64,000 nucleotides of DNA from Castellaniella sp035707805 (lineage in GTDB: Bacteria > Pseudomonadota > Gammaproteobacteria > Burkholderiales > Burkholderiaceae_B), in assembly GCA_035707805.1 (NCBI GenBank), contig DASSTS010000029.1, positions 1-64,000 of the forward strand, read 5' to 3'. This document shows positions 18,077-26,970 of the stretch, in pieces. The position numbers and the translations under genes were made by a program. The notes under the pieces are model-generated. The model did not search any database, was not told the DNA's origin, and worked only from the letters and a program-made list of their open reading frames with translations. The first letter of the stretch is position 1. The number at the start of each line of letters is the position of its first letter.

Positions 18077-18531
18077 GACTTGCGCTCCGGCACGTTCATG
18101 ATGGTCTGCTGCATCAGCGCGACGGGGGTTTTCTGGCCGGCGTTCAGGGCGAACACGTCCACCTGCACGATGGTCAGGGTGCGGCCCTTGCGCACCACCC
18201 GGCCGACCGCCTCGAGGGACTCGCCCTGGGCCGGCGCCAGCATATTGATCTTGAATTCGACGGACAGCACCGTGTGGCCTTCCGGGGCCTGGGTCATGGC
18301 CGCGAAACCGCCCGCGGCATCGGCGATGCTGGTGGTCGCGCCGGCATGGAAGAAGCCCAGGTGCTGGGTGAGGGACGGCGAATACGGCAGGTGCACGTGC
18401 GCGCGGCCCGGCGCCACGTCGCCCAGCCGGGCATCCAGGTGGTGCATCAGGCCGGACCGGTCGAAGAGCTGCCGGATGCGGCGGCGCAGGGCGTCGGTGT
18501 CCGGCGAGGCCGGCGACGGAGAGGCTGTCAT
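18073..18531 (-). CDS. PaaI-type hotdog-fold thioesterase
   Basis: 152 residues with a single hotdog domain; the pattern HLGFFHAGATTSIADAAGGFAA is the signature of the PaaI/YigI acyl-CoA thioesterase family, followed by SVEFKINMLAPAQG and GRTLTIVQVDVFAL. It probably hydrolyses an aromatic or medium-chain acyl-CoA; substrate is unknown. ATG 18531 is preferred over ATG 18552 because it has an AGGA-type site upstream. The gene is coupled to the downstream monooxygenase by an ATGA overlap. Confidence 0.85.
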   Translation of the reverse strand: MTASPSPASPDTDALRRRIRQLFDRSGLMHHLDARLGDVAPGRAHVHLPYSPSLTQHLGFFHAGATTSIADAAGGFAAMTQAPEGHTVLSVEFKINMLAPAQGESLEAVGRVVRKGRTLTIVQVDVFALNAGQKTPVALMQQTIMNVPERKS

Positions 18532-18604
18532 GGAGGAGTCCTGTATAGTCATGTGTCCAAAAACACGAGCCAGCGGCGGAACACGTACGCCGCGCTGATT
18601 TCCA

Positions 18605-19552
18605 GTGCCCAACGATAAGCCATTTTCGCCCGCCGGCCAAAGCGGACCTTCCGGGCGCCGCCGCGCCCGCCGTCCGTCCCGGGCAGCCTCGCCGCAGGCC
18701 GATCCCGCGCCGAGTGGACGGGCGCTGGCCGTCCTGATGGCCGTCGCGTCCATGGCCAGCGTCCAGATGGGCGTGTCGCTGGCCGTGCCGGTCCTGCGCG
18801 ATTACGGACCGCTCAGCACGTCCAGCCTGCGCCTGTGCTGGGCCGCCCTGGCCCTGCTGCTGTGGGTGCGTCCGCCGCTGCATCGCCTGAGCGCCGCCCA
18901 GTGGCGCGCCGCCCTGCTGCTGGGCGCCGGGATGACGGTCATGACGCTGGCGTTCTTCCTGGCGATCGAGCGCCTGCCGCAGCACCTGACCGTGGCGCTG
19001 GAATTCTGCGGCCCGCTGGCCGTGGCGGCCTTCGGCGTCAAGGGCTGGCGGGCCCTGGCCTGGCCGCTGCTGGCGGCGGGCGGCATCCTGCTGCTGGCCT
19101 GGGGGGATGTCCACGAGGGCGCGGGCGCCGATCCGGTGGGTCTGGGCTTTGCCTTGCTGGCGGCCGCCGGCTGGGCCACCTACATCATCATGATGAAACG
19201 GGTCGGCCACGGCTTCCCGGGCCTGCAGGGCCTGTCCGTGTCCTTGCTCGTGGCCGCGGTCCTGTCCCTGCCGTTCGCCGCCGCCGAGGCCGGCGGCCTG
19301 CATTTTCCCGGCCGCCAGCTGCTGCTGACCGCGGGGCTGGCCGTGCTGGTGCCGCTGGTGCCCTACATCCTGGAGATCCAGTCGCTGCGGCGCCTGCCGG
19401 CCGCGGCCTTCGGCGTGCTGATGAGTCTGGAGCCGGCCATCGGCGCCCTGTCGGGCTGGCTGATCCTGGGGCAGGGCATGGACGGCGGACAGATGCTGGG
19501 CGTGTCCCTGGTGGTGGCCGCCAGCATCGGCGTCGTGCGGGCGGCGCGCTAG
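18605..19552 (+). CDS. EamA-family exporter, RhtA-like
   Basis: 315 residues. After a basic, Arg/Pro-rich N-terminal tail of about 40 residues there are ten membrane helices. The segments LAIERLPQHLTVALEFCGPLAVA and PAAAFGVLMSLEPAIGALSGW are characteristic of the RhtA threonine/homoserine exporter group. The start is GTG at 18605; a shorter start near residue 40 cannot be ruled out, since RhtA itself lacks the tail. It is divergent from the thioesterase gene. Confidence 0.85.
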   Translation: MPNDKPFSPAGQSGPSGRRRARRPSRAASPQADPAPSGRALAVLMAVASMASVQMGVSLAVPVLRDYGPLSTSSLRLCWAALALLLWVRPPLHRLSAAQWRAALLLGAGMTVMTLAFFLAIERLPQHLTVALEFCGPLAVAAFGVKGWRALAWPLLAAGGILLLAWGDVHEGAGADPVGLGFALLAAAGWATYIIMMKRVGHGFPGLQGLSVSLLVAAVLSLPFAAAEAGGLHFPGRQLLLTAGLAVLVPLVPYILEIQSLRRLPAAAFGVLMSLEPAIGALSGWLILGQGMDGGQMLGVSLVVAASIGVVRAAR

Positions 19553-19592
19553 GGCGCTGTCCGTTTCATCCGGCTATTGACCGGGCGGGACA

Positions 19593-20780
19593 CTAGGGAC
19601 TGCCGGCCGGCTGGCGGCTTTCGTAGACCTCGTCGGCGGCCAGCAGGATGTCCACCGGCGGGTCGAAGCCGATGATGCGCGCCGTGTCCAGGTTCAGGGC
19701 GATCTTGGCCGGGTCCACCCAGATCTGGCTGAGCTGGCGGGGCCTGGCGCCGTTGAAGATGCGGGCGATGACCTCGGCATGGAACAGGCCCACGTAGGAA
19801 TAGTCGGCCTGGGCCAGGCTCATCAGCAGCCCGGCCCGGACCTGGGCGGAACCCAGCATGGCGAAACTGGGGACCTTGGCCTCGCGCAGGATGGAGGCCA
19901 CCTCGCCGACGGTGTCCGGCGTGATGCCGCGGTGCACCGTGACGTACATCGCGTCGACCTGGCTGCCGAGCTTGCGGTAGCAGTCGAACAGGTTGCGCGT
20001 GGCCTCGGCCGTGTCGATGCCGCTGGCGCCCGTGGTGCAGGACTTGACCTGGAAGCCGTCCTCCGCCGCCACCTGGTCCACGGCGGGCACGGCCGCGTAG
20101 GTGCGGCCCTCGGGGCTGTCCTCGTAGACCACGCCCATGGTCTTGAACTTCACGATGTCGTGGAACAGCCGGACCTGGCGCTGGTAGCGCTCGGGCTGGA
20201 CGCGGGCGTGCAGATTGTCCAGGCCGCTGTCCTGGGCGCTGGCGACGATGTGGGCCCCCACGGCGTCGCTGGTCGAGGCCACGACGGTGGGCACGGGCGG
20301 GCCCAGGGCCGCCATGTCCTGGCCGGCCCAGGTGCCCATGGCGATGATCAGGTCCACGTCGTGCTTGTCCTTCAGGCGCCGGGTAATGGACTCGCGCACG
20401 GCGGGCCGCAGCGCCGGGTCGAAATTCCCCGGTTCCCAGTAGGCGTCGGGCACGAATTCCAGCGTGTCGCTGCGGACGTGCGAGGCCAGGAATTGCCACA
20501 TCTGCCGGCCGCCGAGCTCGTCCGGAATGTCCGGCACCGACAGCCATCCCAACTGCTGCAGGCCCTGCACGATGGCGCGCAGCGTGCGGGGGTATTCGAC
20601 GTAGTCGCCGCTTTCGAAATAGCCCAGGCGCCATTTGCGGCCGTCCGGCCGGGCGTGCGGCGTGGTGGGAAAGATCGCCTGGCCGGCGGCGGGCGCCGGC
20701 GGCGCGGCGCGGACGGCGGCCGGCAGCAGCGGCAGCGCCAGGGCGAGGGACAACACGAGGGAGCCGGCTTTGGAAATCAT
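19593..20780 (-). CDS. Periplasmic ABC-type ligand-binding protein coupled to btrU
   Basis: 395 residues with a Sec signal peptide (cleavage near VRAAPPAPA). The core matches the ABC_sub_bind pattern: DLIIAMGTWAGQDMAALGPPVPTVVASTSDAVGAHIV, MGVVYEDSPEGRTYAAV, and a C-terminal FDPPVDILLAADEVY. No ABC permease or ATPase gene is adjacent. Instead the gene overlaps the 3' end of btrU by 4 bases, so the protein is more likely a ligand receptor for the Cache-domain phosphatase than a transporter subunit. That role is inference from gene order. Confidence 0.75.
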   Translation of the reverse strand: MISKAGSLVLSLALALPLLPAAVRAAPPAPAAGQAIFPTTPHARPDGRKWRLGYFESGDYVEYPRTLRAIVQGLQQLGWLSVPDIPDELGGRQMWQFLASHVRSDTLEFVPDAYWEPGNFDPALRPAVRESITRRLKDKHDVDLIIAMGTWAGQDMAALGPPVPTVVASTSDAVGAHIVASAQDSGLDNLHARVQPERYQRQVRLFHDIVKFKTMGVVYEDSPEGRTYAAVPAVDQVAAEDGFQVKSCTTGASGIDTAEATRNLFDCYRKLGSQVDAMYVTVHRGITPDTVGEVASILREAKVPSFAMLGSAQVRAGLLMSLAQADYSYVGLFHAEVIARIFNGARPRQLSQIWVDPAKIALNLDTARIIGFDPPVDILLAADEVYESRQPAGSP

Positions 20781-22792
20781 GTGCGTCGCACCGCGATCAG
20801 GGTAATGTCGTCAAAGGGATCGGCGCCGTCCGTGAAGCCATGCACGTCGTCCAGCAGCCGCCGGGCCAGTTCGGCGGTGTCGCCGGCGGCGTCGGCCACG
20901 CGGGCCAGCATGCGCGCCTCGCCGTACTGCTCGCCGCCCGGATTGGTCGCGTCGGTGACGCCGTCCGTGTAGCCGAACAGAGTGTCGCCCGGCATCAGGC
21001 GGTCGTCCAGCCGTCCGTAGTGCAGGTCCTCCTGCACGCCGCAGGCCGGGCCGCTGCGGCCGGGCAGCAGCCGCACCGCGCCGTCGGCGCCGATCACGGC
21101 CGGCGGCGGATGCCCGGCATTGGCCCAGGCCAGCTCGCCCGTCGCCAGGTCCAGGATTCCCAGCAGCAGGGTCACGAACATCATGTTGGGATTGTTCTCC
21201 GACAGGCGGTTGTTGATCCGCTGCAGGATCAGGGCCGGATCGGTCTCGTCTTCCGCCGTGGCGCGGATCAGCGTCCGGGTGACGGCCATGAAGAGCGCCG
21301 CCGGCACGCCCTTGCCGGACACGTCGCCGATGGCGAAGCACAGGCGGCCGTCGGCCAGGGTGAAATAGTCGTACAGGTCGCCGCCGACCTCCTTGGCCGG
21401 CTGGATCTCGGCATGCAGGTCCACCTGCCGCAGGACGGCCACCGGCAGGGGCACGGGCAGCAGCCCCATCTGGATGGCCCGGGCGATGTTCAGCTCGCTC
21501 TCGAACCGCTCGCGGGCCGAGGTCTCCTGCATCAGGCGGGCGACGTTCTCGCCCAGCTTGCGCTGCATGAACAGGAAGGACGCGGCCAGGCGGCCGACCT
21601 CGTCGGGATGGCGTTCCGGCAGCCGGGCGACCTGTTCGGGCGGCTCGGCGGGCGCGGTGAGGTCCTGTTCGGGCAGGCTGCGGGCATAGCGGGTCAGCGT
21701 GTCCAGCGGGCGGCTGATGCGGGTCGCCAGGTACCAGGCCAGCGCCAGCGCGACCAGCAGGGTGCCGGCGAAGATCAGCGCCTGGCGGTGGATCAGGTGC
21801 CGCGCCGGCGCGGTCAGGTCGTCGCGCGGCACCGCCGCCGCCAGCGTCCAGCCCAGCGGCCGGTAGTGGACGGCCTGGACCAGCCAGGGCGAGCCCCCGC
21901 CCTCCGGCGCGACAGTGTGCATCCCGGAGGGGCGCTGGCGCAGCGTGTCGCCCAGGGGCTTGCCGGTGTCGGGATCGGTGGCCTGCAGCAGGCCGCCGTG
22001 CCGGGCGGGCGGCGGGACGATCAGGTGGCCGTCATCGGCCAGGACGAAGAGAAAGCCGGATTGCGCCAGGGTCAGGCTGGACAGCGAGGCCCGGATCGCG
22101 GCTTCCATCCGTGATCGTTGCTCGCGGACCTGTTCGAGGATCCCTTGCGCGTTGCCGGAGATGGCCAGCGTCCAGTCCCAGGGCCGGAAGTCGCTGAAAT
22201 AGGCGTAGCGGGTCTCCAGGCGCTGGCCGGCAGCGTCGGCCGCCGGCGCCGTCCACCGGTACAGCGCGAATCCGTGCCCGGCATACAGGCTTTCCTCGCG
22301 CAGCGCCTGGGCCAGGGGCCGGCCCTTGATGTCGCTGACCCCGCTGAGGTCCATGCCGATCATGGGCTCCAGGCCGCTGGCCAGCACCTTGCCGTGGGCG
22401 TCGTAGACGAAGGCATAGCGCTGTTCGCCCAGCTGCAGGCGGTTGATCCAGGCGGCCGCCAGCCGCCGGGCCGCGTCGGCCGACAGGATGCCGCGCTCGG
22501 CCATGGCCGCGTAGCCGGCCAGCACGGACTGCAGAGTGGCGCCCAGCTCCATGAGCTGGGCCCGGCCCGTGCGCACGCTGCGGATCTTGTCGTCGAGCAG
22601 GGCGCCCCAGCGCGCCTCGGTGTCGCGCAGCGCCAGCTGCAGGGCGTTGTCCACCGCGTGGCGCTCGCTGGCCTCGACCGTGCGCGTGACGTCGCGCTGG
22701 GTCACGGGCATGACGGCGCCGGCCACCACGAGCAGAAGCCCGAGGGCAGCCAGGAAGATCTTGCCGCGCAAGGACCGGGCAGGGATACGCAT
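20777..22792 (-). CDS. btrU: BtrU-like membrane sensor phosphatase (Cache-HAMP-PP2C/SpoIIE)
   Basis: 671 residues. TM1 at about 10-30, a large periplasmic Cache-like sensor at about 31-330, TM2 near 335-356, HAMP at about 356-415 (RISRPLDTLTRYARSLPEQDL) and a SpoIIE/PP2C domain at about 440-670. The phosphatase motifs GGDLYDYF, GDVSGKGVPAALF and YTDGVTDATN hold the metal-binding aspartates. In Bordetella, BtrU dephosphorylates the STAS protein BtrV so that it can capture the anti-sigma kinase BtrW. Here btrW, btrS and the start of btrV are all in the window. A periplasmic binding-protein gene is coupled downstream. Confidence 0.87.
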   Translation of the reverse strand: MRIPARSLRGKIFLAALGLLLVVAGAVMPVTQRDVTRTVEASERHAVDNALQLALRDTEARWGALLDDKIRSVRTGRAQLMELGATLQSVLAGYAAMAERGILSADAARRLAAAWINRLQLGEQRYAFVYDAHGKVLASGLEPMIGMDLSGVSDIKGRPLAQALREESLYAGHGFALYRWTAPAADAAGQRLETRYAYFSDFRPWDWTLAISGNAQGILEQVREQRSRMEAAIRASLSSLTLAQSGFLFVLADDGHLIVPPPARHGGLLQATDPDTGKPLGDTLRQRPSGMHTVAPEGGGSPWLVQAVHYRPLGWTLAAAVPRDDLTAPARHLIHRQALIFAGTLLVALALAWYLATRISRPLDTLTRYARSLPEQDLTAPAEPPEQVARLPERHPDEVGRLAASFLFMQRKLGENVARLMQETSARERFESELNIARAIQMGLLPVPLPVAVLRQVDLHAEIQPAKEVGGDLYDYFTLADGRLCFAIGDVSGKGVPAALFMAVTRTLIRATAEDETDPALILQRINNRLSENNPNMMFVTLLLGILDLATGELAWANAGHPPPAVIGADGAVRLLPGRSGPACGVQEDLHYGRLDDRLMPGDTLFGYTDGVTDATNPGGEQYGEARMLARVADAAGDTAELARRLLDDVHGFTDGADPFDDITLIAVRRT

Positions 22793-22824
22793 CGGAAGGA
22801 TGGGAAAGGGTTGGGCACTGCAAA

Positions 22825-22839
22825 TTACTTCAATTGTAA
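22825..22839. promoter_or_regulatory. Palindrome TTAC-N7-GTAA between btrU and the sensor/MFS gene
   Basis: The 89-bp divergent intergenic stretch is markedly AT-rich in its middle and holds TTAC-TTCAATT-GTAA. A regulator dimer could bind here and control both directions. On the minus strand TTTACA next to it resembles a -35 box, but no good -10 follows. Confidence 0.35.
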
Positions 22840-22881
22840 AATCTCGTCTACCCTGAGCCGGATGGACCTTGCGCCGCCCCT

Positions 22882-25311
22882 ATGAGTCTCTCCTTTTTCC
22901 GCCGGATTCCCGGCGCCGTGCGCCGCCGTCCGGTCCTGGAAGTCACGCTGGCCTGCCTGACCGTCCTGCTGTTCGCCCAGGCGCTGATCGGGGCGCTCAG
23001 CCTCTCGGCGCTGTACCGCCTGAACGCCGACATGACCGCCGACCGGGTCGAGGTCGAGGTGCGGCAGATGGCGGCCGGCATCGAGAACGGCCTGCGGCTG
23101 GGCAAGCCCCTGGGGCAGTTCTTCGGCCTGGGGCGCCTGCTGGAGCAGCGCCTCTCGGAGCTGGACGATGCCCAGGGCGCGGCGGTGCTGCTGGCCGACG
23201 GGCGGCCCGTCATCGGGCGCGGCCCGGCCATCGCGCAGGCCGGGGCGCTGGCCCGGGCCGTGGCCGATGCGGCGGCGCCCCTGCCGTACGGCTTTTCGCG
23301 GCGCGCGCACGGCGCGGTCGCGCGGGTGGACAAGCACACGGTCGCGGTCGCGGTGCCGCTGGCCGACGCGGCCGGCCTGCAGGGCGTCGCGGTGCTGGCC
23401 GTGCGCCCCGATGCCGCGGCCAGCCGGTCCTTCATCTTGCGCAACCTGGCGGTGCTGCTGGCCGTGACCGCGGCGGCCGGCCTGGGGCTGGCGGCCGTCT
23501 ACCGCTTCCTCATCCCGCCGCAGCGGCTGATTTCGGGCGGACGGACGCATTTCCTCCTGCCGCTGGCCGCCCTGATGCTGGCCCAGGGGCTGTACGCCGC
23601 GCACACGATCCACACCTTCCGGGCGGTCTCGCTGCAGGTCACCCGCAGCAACGCGGAGGTCCTGGCGCAGGGCCTGCGCAACGACCTGGACCGCGTCCTG
23701 GGCTACGGCATCGCCATCGACCGTCTGCGCGGCGTGGAGGCGCCCTTCACCCGGCTGGCGGCGACCTTCCCGGTGATCCGGTCCATCGACCTGCTGGGCC
23801 CGGACGGCCGGGTGCTGAACCGCGCCGGCGCCCAGGGACCGCTGCCGCCGGGGCCCGCCCTGGACGAGTCGGGTCCGATGGCGCTGTCGCTGCCGCTGTC
23901 CGGCGGCCGGGACGGACCCTCGCCGGGACGCCTGGTCCTGCACCTCGATGACGGCGTGATCGCCGCCGGCGTGCGCGCCCGGGTCATCGATGCGCTGACG
24001 GTGATTGCGGTCGCCCTGGTGGCGGCCGTGGAAATGCTGATGCTGCTGTCCCTGCTGCTGCGCCGCTCCGGCGACGACCGGGCCGGCGTGATCGGGCGTG
24101 TCGGCCGCCCTGTGATGTTCGGCTTCCTGTTCGCCTGGGCCTTGCCGCTGGGCTTCCTCCCGCTCTACGCCCGCAGCCTGCCGGACGGCGGCCTGCCGCT
24201 GCCGCCGAACCTGTTGATGGCCCTGCCCATTTCGGTGGAAATGGGCTGCGGGCTGCTGGCGGCGCTGCTGGCGGGCGGCCTGACGGACCGCCGGGGCTGG
24301 CAGGTGCCGGTGCTCTCCGGGCTGGCGGTCTGCGGCCTGGGCTTTGCGGCCTGCGCGGCGGCGCCGGACCTGCCCTGGTTCACGGCGGCGCGCGGCCTCG
24401 TCGGCCTGGGCTACGGCCTGGCCTGGATGGGCCTGCAGGGCTTCGTCGTGACGCGCAGCGCCGCGCCGTATCGCGGCCGCAACATGAGCAGTCTCGTGGC
24501 CGGCCTGTTCGCCGGCCACCTGACCGGCGCCGCCGTGGGCGCCATGCTGATGGAGCAACTGGGCTTTCGCGCCGTGTTCCTGGTGGGGCTGGGCATGCTG
24601 GCGCTGCCGCTGCTGGGGGTGCTGGTCCTGATGCGCCCCTATCGCGGGCAGGCCGTGGACGCCGCGCCGATGGGGCCGGCGCCCGCATCGGCGGCGGCTC
24701 CACTGCGCCGCGCCGGGCTGGCCCGGACCCTGCGCCTGCTCTTCACCCGGGATTTCGGCCTGCTGCTGCTGGGCAGCGTCATTCCGTTTTCCGTGGCCCA
24801 GGTCGGTCTGCTGTCCTACGCCCTGCCGCTGTACCTGGACGCGCAGGGCGCGGCCGCCTCCAGCGTGGGCCGCATCCTGATGATCTACGGCCTGTGCGTG
24901 ATCTACCTGGGGCCCTGGATGGGCCGCATGGCGGACCGGTCGGCGGCCAAGAAACTCTGGATTGCCGCCGGGGGGCTCGTCGGCAGCCTGGGCCTGCTGG
25001 GACTGTATTTCGATTCCGGCCTGGGCGCCGCGGCGCTGGCCGTGTTCCTGCTGGCGCTCGCCAGCTGCCTGGCGGGGGCCGCGCAGTCGCCCTACATGCT
25101 GGCCCTGCCGGACGTCCAGCGCTACGGCGCGGCCGGGGCGACCAGCGTGCTGCGGGCCGCGGACAAGCTCGGCCAGATGGCGGGGCCCCTGATCGTGGGG
25201 ATGCTGTTCGGCACGGCCGGCATGGGGGCGGGCCTGGCCCTGACCGGCCTGATCTACCTGGCGGCCACGGTACTGTTCCTGGCCTTTGCCCCGCTCAGGT
25301 CGCCGGCGTGA
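22882..25311 (+). CDS. Double-sensor membrane protein fused to an MFS transporter domain
   Basis: 809 residues. TM1 at 20-44, an extracytoplasmic sensor-like domain at 45-185, two adjacent helices at 185-208 and 222-243, a second extracytoplasmic domain at 244-365, a helix at 371-393, then a complete 12-helix major facilitator domain at about 410-805. MFS marks include GGLTDRRGW and GLGYGLAWMGLQGFV in the first half and GRMADRSAAKKLW in the second. It is divergent from btrU and close to btrW, so it probably belongs to the same signalling unit; the Bordetella btr cluster also has an extra gene, btrX, but I cannot tell whether this is its counterpart. The end overlaps alr convergently by 17 bases. 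Confidence 0.75.
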   Translation: MSLSFFRRIPGAVRRRPVLEVTLACLTVLLFAQALIGALSLSALYRLNADMTADRVEVEVRQMAAGIENGLRLGKPLGQFFGLGRLLEQRLSELDDAQGAAVLLADGRPVIGRGPAIAQAGALARAVADAAAPLPYGFSRRAHGAVARVDKHTVAVAVPLADAAGLQGVAVLAVRPDAAASRSFILRNLAVLLAVTAAAGLGLAAVYRFLIPPQRLISGGRTHFLLPLAALMLAQGLYAAHTIHTFRAVSLQVTRSNAEVLAQGLRNDLDRVLGYGIAIDRLRGVEAPFTRLAATFPVIRSIDLLGPDGRVLNRAGAQGPLPPGPALDESGPMALSLPLSGGRDGPSPGRLVLHLDDGVIAAGVRARVIDALTVIAVALVAAVEMLMLLSLLLRRSGDDRAGVIGRVGRPVMFGFLFAWALPLGFLPLYARSLPDGGLPLPPNLLMALPISVEMGCGLLAALLAGGLTDRRGWQVPVLSGLAVCGLGFAACAAAPDLPWFTAARGLVGLGYGLAWMGLQGFVVTRSAAPYRGRNMSSLVAGLFAGHLTGAAVGAMLMEQLGFRAVFLVGLGMLALPLLGVLVLMRPYRGQAVDAAPMGPAPASAAAPLRRAGLARTLRLLFTRDFGLLLLGSVIPFSVAQVGLLSYALPLYLDAQGAAASSVGRILMIYGLCVIYLGPWMGRMADRSAAKKLWIAAGGLVGSLGLLGLYFDSGLGAAALAVFLLALASCLAGAAQSPYMLALPDVQRYGAAGATSVLRAADKLGQMAGPLIVGMLFGTAGMGAGLALTGLIYLAATVLFLAFAPLRSPA

Positions 25312-26416
25312 ACGGCACCCGCGCCGTCAGGCAGGTCAGCAGTTCCGCCGCGATGGTCGAGGCGCCGGCCGCCACCCGCTCGACGGGCAGGCCCTCGCCC
25401 CACAGCGTGACCTCGGCGCCGGGGCGCACGTCGTCCATCCCGGCCAGATCGATGGCCAGGGTGTCCATGCTGGGCCGGCCCAGCAGGCGGCTCATCCGCC
25501 CGTCCGCCAGCCGCACCGGGGTGCCCGTGCCGGCGTGGCGTGGGTAGCCGTCGGCGTAGCCGCAGGCCACCAGGCCGACGCGCGTGTCCTGGGGCGCGAT
25601 GTACGCGCCCCCGTAGCCCAGGCTGGTCCCGGCCCGCAGCAGCACGATGGCGGTCAGGCGGGCGGCCAGCGTCATGGCGGGGACCAGACCCAGGTCCGGA
25701 CCGGTGACGCCGGGCAGCGGGCTGACGCCGTACAGCGTGATGCCGGGGCGCGCCCAGTGGGTCGCGGCGGCGTGGGACGGATGCAGCAGCAAGGCGGCGG
25801 AATTGCAGCTCGAGACGGGACCGGGCAGGCCGCGCACGGCCTGCATGAAGCGGGCCTCGGCCTCGGCGATGCCGCCTTCCTCCTCGGCGCGGGCGTAGTG
25901 ATTGAGATGGCCGATGGCGCCGACGTGTCCCCGGGCCGCCAGCGTCGCCGCATGGGCGTGGGCGCGGGAATAGTCCGCATCGTCGAAGCCGCCCAGGTGC
26001 GTGTCGCCGGCATAGCGCAGCCACAGGGCCGGCGGCGCGGCCGGCCGTGTGCGCGCCAGCCAGAGCAGCTGTTCGGCGTGGCTGATGACGAGGTGGATCC
26101 CCGGCAGCGTCAGGGCGTGGACCTCGCCCGCGCCCAGCAGGCCCGCATGCACCAGGATCGGGCCGCACCAGCCGCGCCGGCGGCAGGCGCCGGCATCGGC
26201 CAGGGTCTGGACGCTGATGCCGTCGGCCTCGGAGAGGCCCGGCAGCACGCGCGACAGGCCGTGGCCGTAGGCGTCGGCCTTGGCCGTCGCCCAGATGCGC
26301 GTGGCCGCGCCCGCCAGCCGCTGGCGCAACTGCGACAGGTTGTGCGCGACGGCGCGCGCGTCGATGTGCGCGCGGATGCGGTCGGAGTCGTCGAGCAGGC
26401 GGACGGAAGGCGTCAT
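25295..26416 (-). CDS. alr: Alanine racemase
   Basis: 373 residues from ATG 26416 (GTG 26425 is an alternative). The PLP lysine motif ATAKADAYGHG has Lys46, and the catalytic tyrosine region SLGYGGAYIAP is present, as is the late DVRPGAEVTLWGEG. It interconverts L- and D-alanine for peptidoglycan or D-alanine breakdown. It lies 76 bases downstream of btrW on the same strand, so it may be a passenger of the regulator operon or an independent housekeeping gene. Confidence 0.95.
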   Translation of the reverse strand: MTPSVRLLDDSDRIRAHIDARAVAHNLSQLRQRLAGAATRIWATAKADAYGHGLSRVLPGLSEADGISVQTLADAGACRRRGWCGPILVHAGLLGAGEVHALTLPGIHLVISHAEQLLWLARTRPAAPPALWLRYAGDTHLGGFDDADYSRAHAHAATLAARGHVGAIGHLNHYARAEEEGGIAEAEARFMQAVRGLPGPVSSCNSAALLLHPSHAAATHWARPGITLYGVSPLPGVTGPDLGLVPAMTLAARLTAIVLLRAGTSLGYGGAYIAPQDTRVGLVACGYADGYPRHAGTGTPVRLADGRMSRLLGRPSMDTLAIDLAGMDDVRPGAEVTLWGEGLPVERVAAGASTIAAELLTCLTARVPFTPAT

Positions 26417-26492
26417 GCGGATCACGGATCTGGCTGGAGGTCCCGATTCAGTACCCGAATGCGCCCCCGCGGTTCCGTCCGGGCCGCGTCTT

Positions 26493-26918
26493 TCACGCGG
26501 GCCGCAGGGTCATGGTCAGGCAGTTCCAGCCGTCTTCGCGCCGGTAGTCCAGCGAATCCAGATAGTGCAGCATCAGCCGCACGCCATGCCCGCCGATCCG
26601 CGCCTCGTCGAGGCAGGCGACCAGGGGCGGCGGGTCGCCCGCGGTGGGATCGTAGGGCTGGCCGTTGTCGCGCAGCTCGAGCCGGATGTCCTCGCCCTCG
26701 ATGCGGCAGGACACGGTGATGGCCGGTTCGGCCGCGGCCGGCTGGCCGAAGGCGTAGGACACCACGTTGGTGAGGGCCTCGTCCAGGGACAGGGTCAGCC
26801 CGAAGGTGGTGCGCGGCCCCCAGCCCCGGCGCTCGGCCAGGGACTCGATCCATTCCAGCGCCAGCGGCACCGCCCGGCTGTCGGCGGGCAGGGCGAGCGT
26901 GTCTTGGCTGTCCGGCAT
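26493..26918 (-). CDS. btrW: BtrW-like anti-sigma serine kinase (HATPase_c_2)
   Basis: 141 residues, typical of RsbW/SpoIIAB/BtrW proteins. The GHKL ATPase boxes are visible: N-box SLDEALTNVVSYAF, G1 ELRDNGQPYDP and G2 GGHGVRLM. The family phosphorylates a STAS antagonist and, when free, holds back a sigma factor or its controller. ATG 26918 is chosen for its GAGG ribosome site; an earlier ATG at 26942 lies in a small tandem repeat and has none. Partner genes btrU and btrV are about 4 kb away on one side and at the far end of the T3SS on the other. Confidence 0.88.
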   Translation of the reverse strand: MPDSQDTLALPADSRAVPLALEWIESLAERRGWGPRTTFGLTLSLDEALTNVVSYAFGQPAAAEPAITVSCRIEGEDIRLELRDNGQPYDPTAGDPPPLVACLDEARIGGHGVRLMLHYLDSLDYRREDGWNCLTMTLRPA

Positions 26919-26946
26919 GGATCCCTCGCGCTGTGGGGTCATGGAG

Positions 26947-26970
26947 TCATCGGGTCATCGGGTCATCGGG
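26947..26970. repeat. Triple tandem octamer TCATCGGG
   Basis: Three perfect head-to-tail copies of TCATCGGG lie between btrW and the upstream lipoprotein gene and overlap the lipoprotein stop codon (26963-26965). Copy-number change would alter the end of that protein or the spacing to btrW. It may be a slippage-prone site or chance in a short repeat. Confidence 0.6.
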
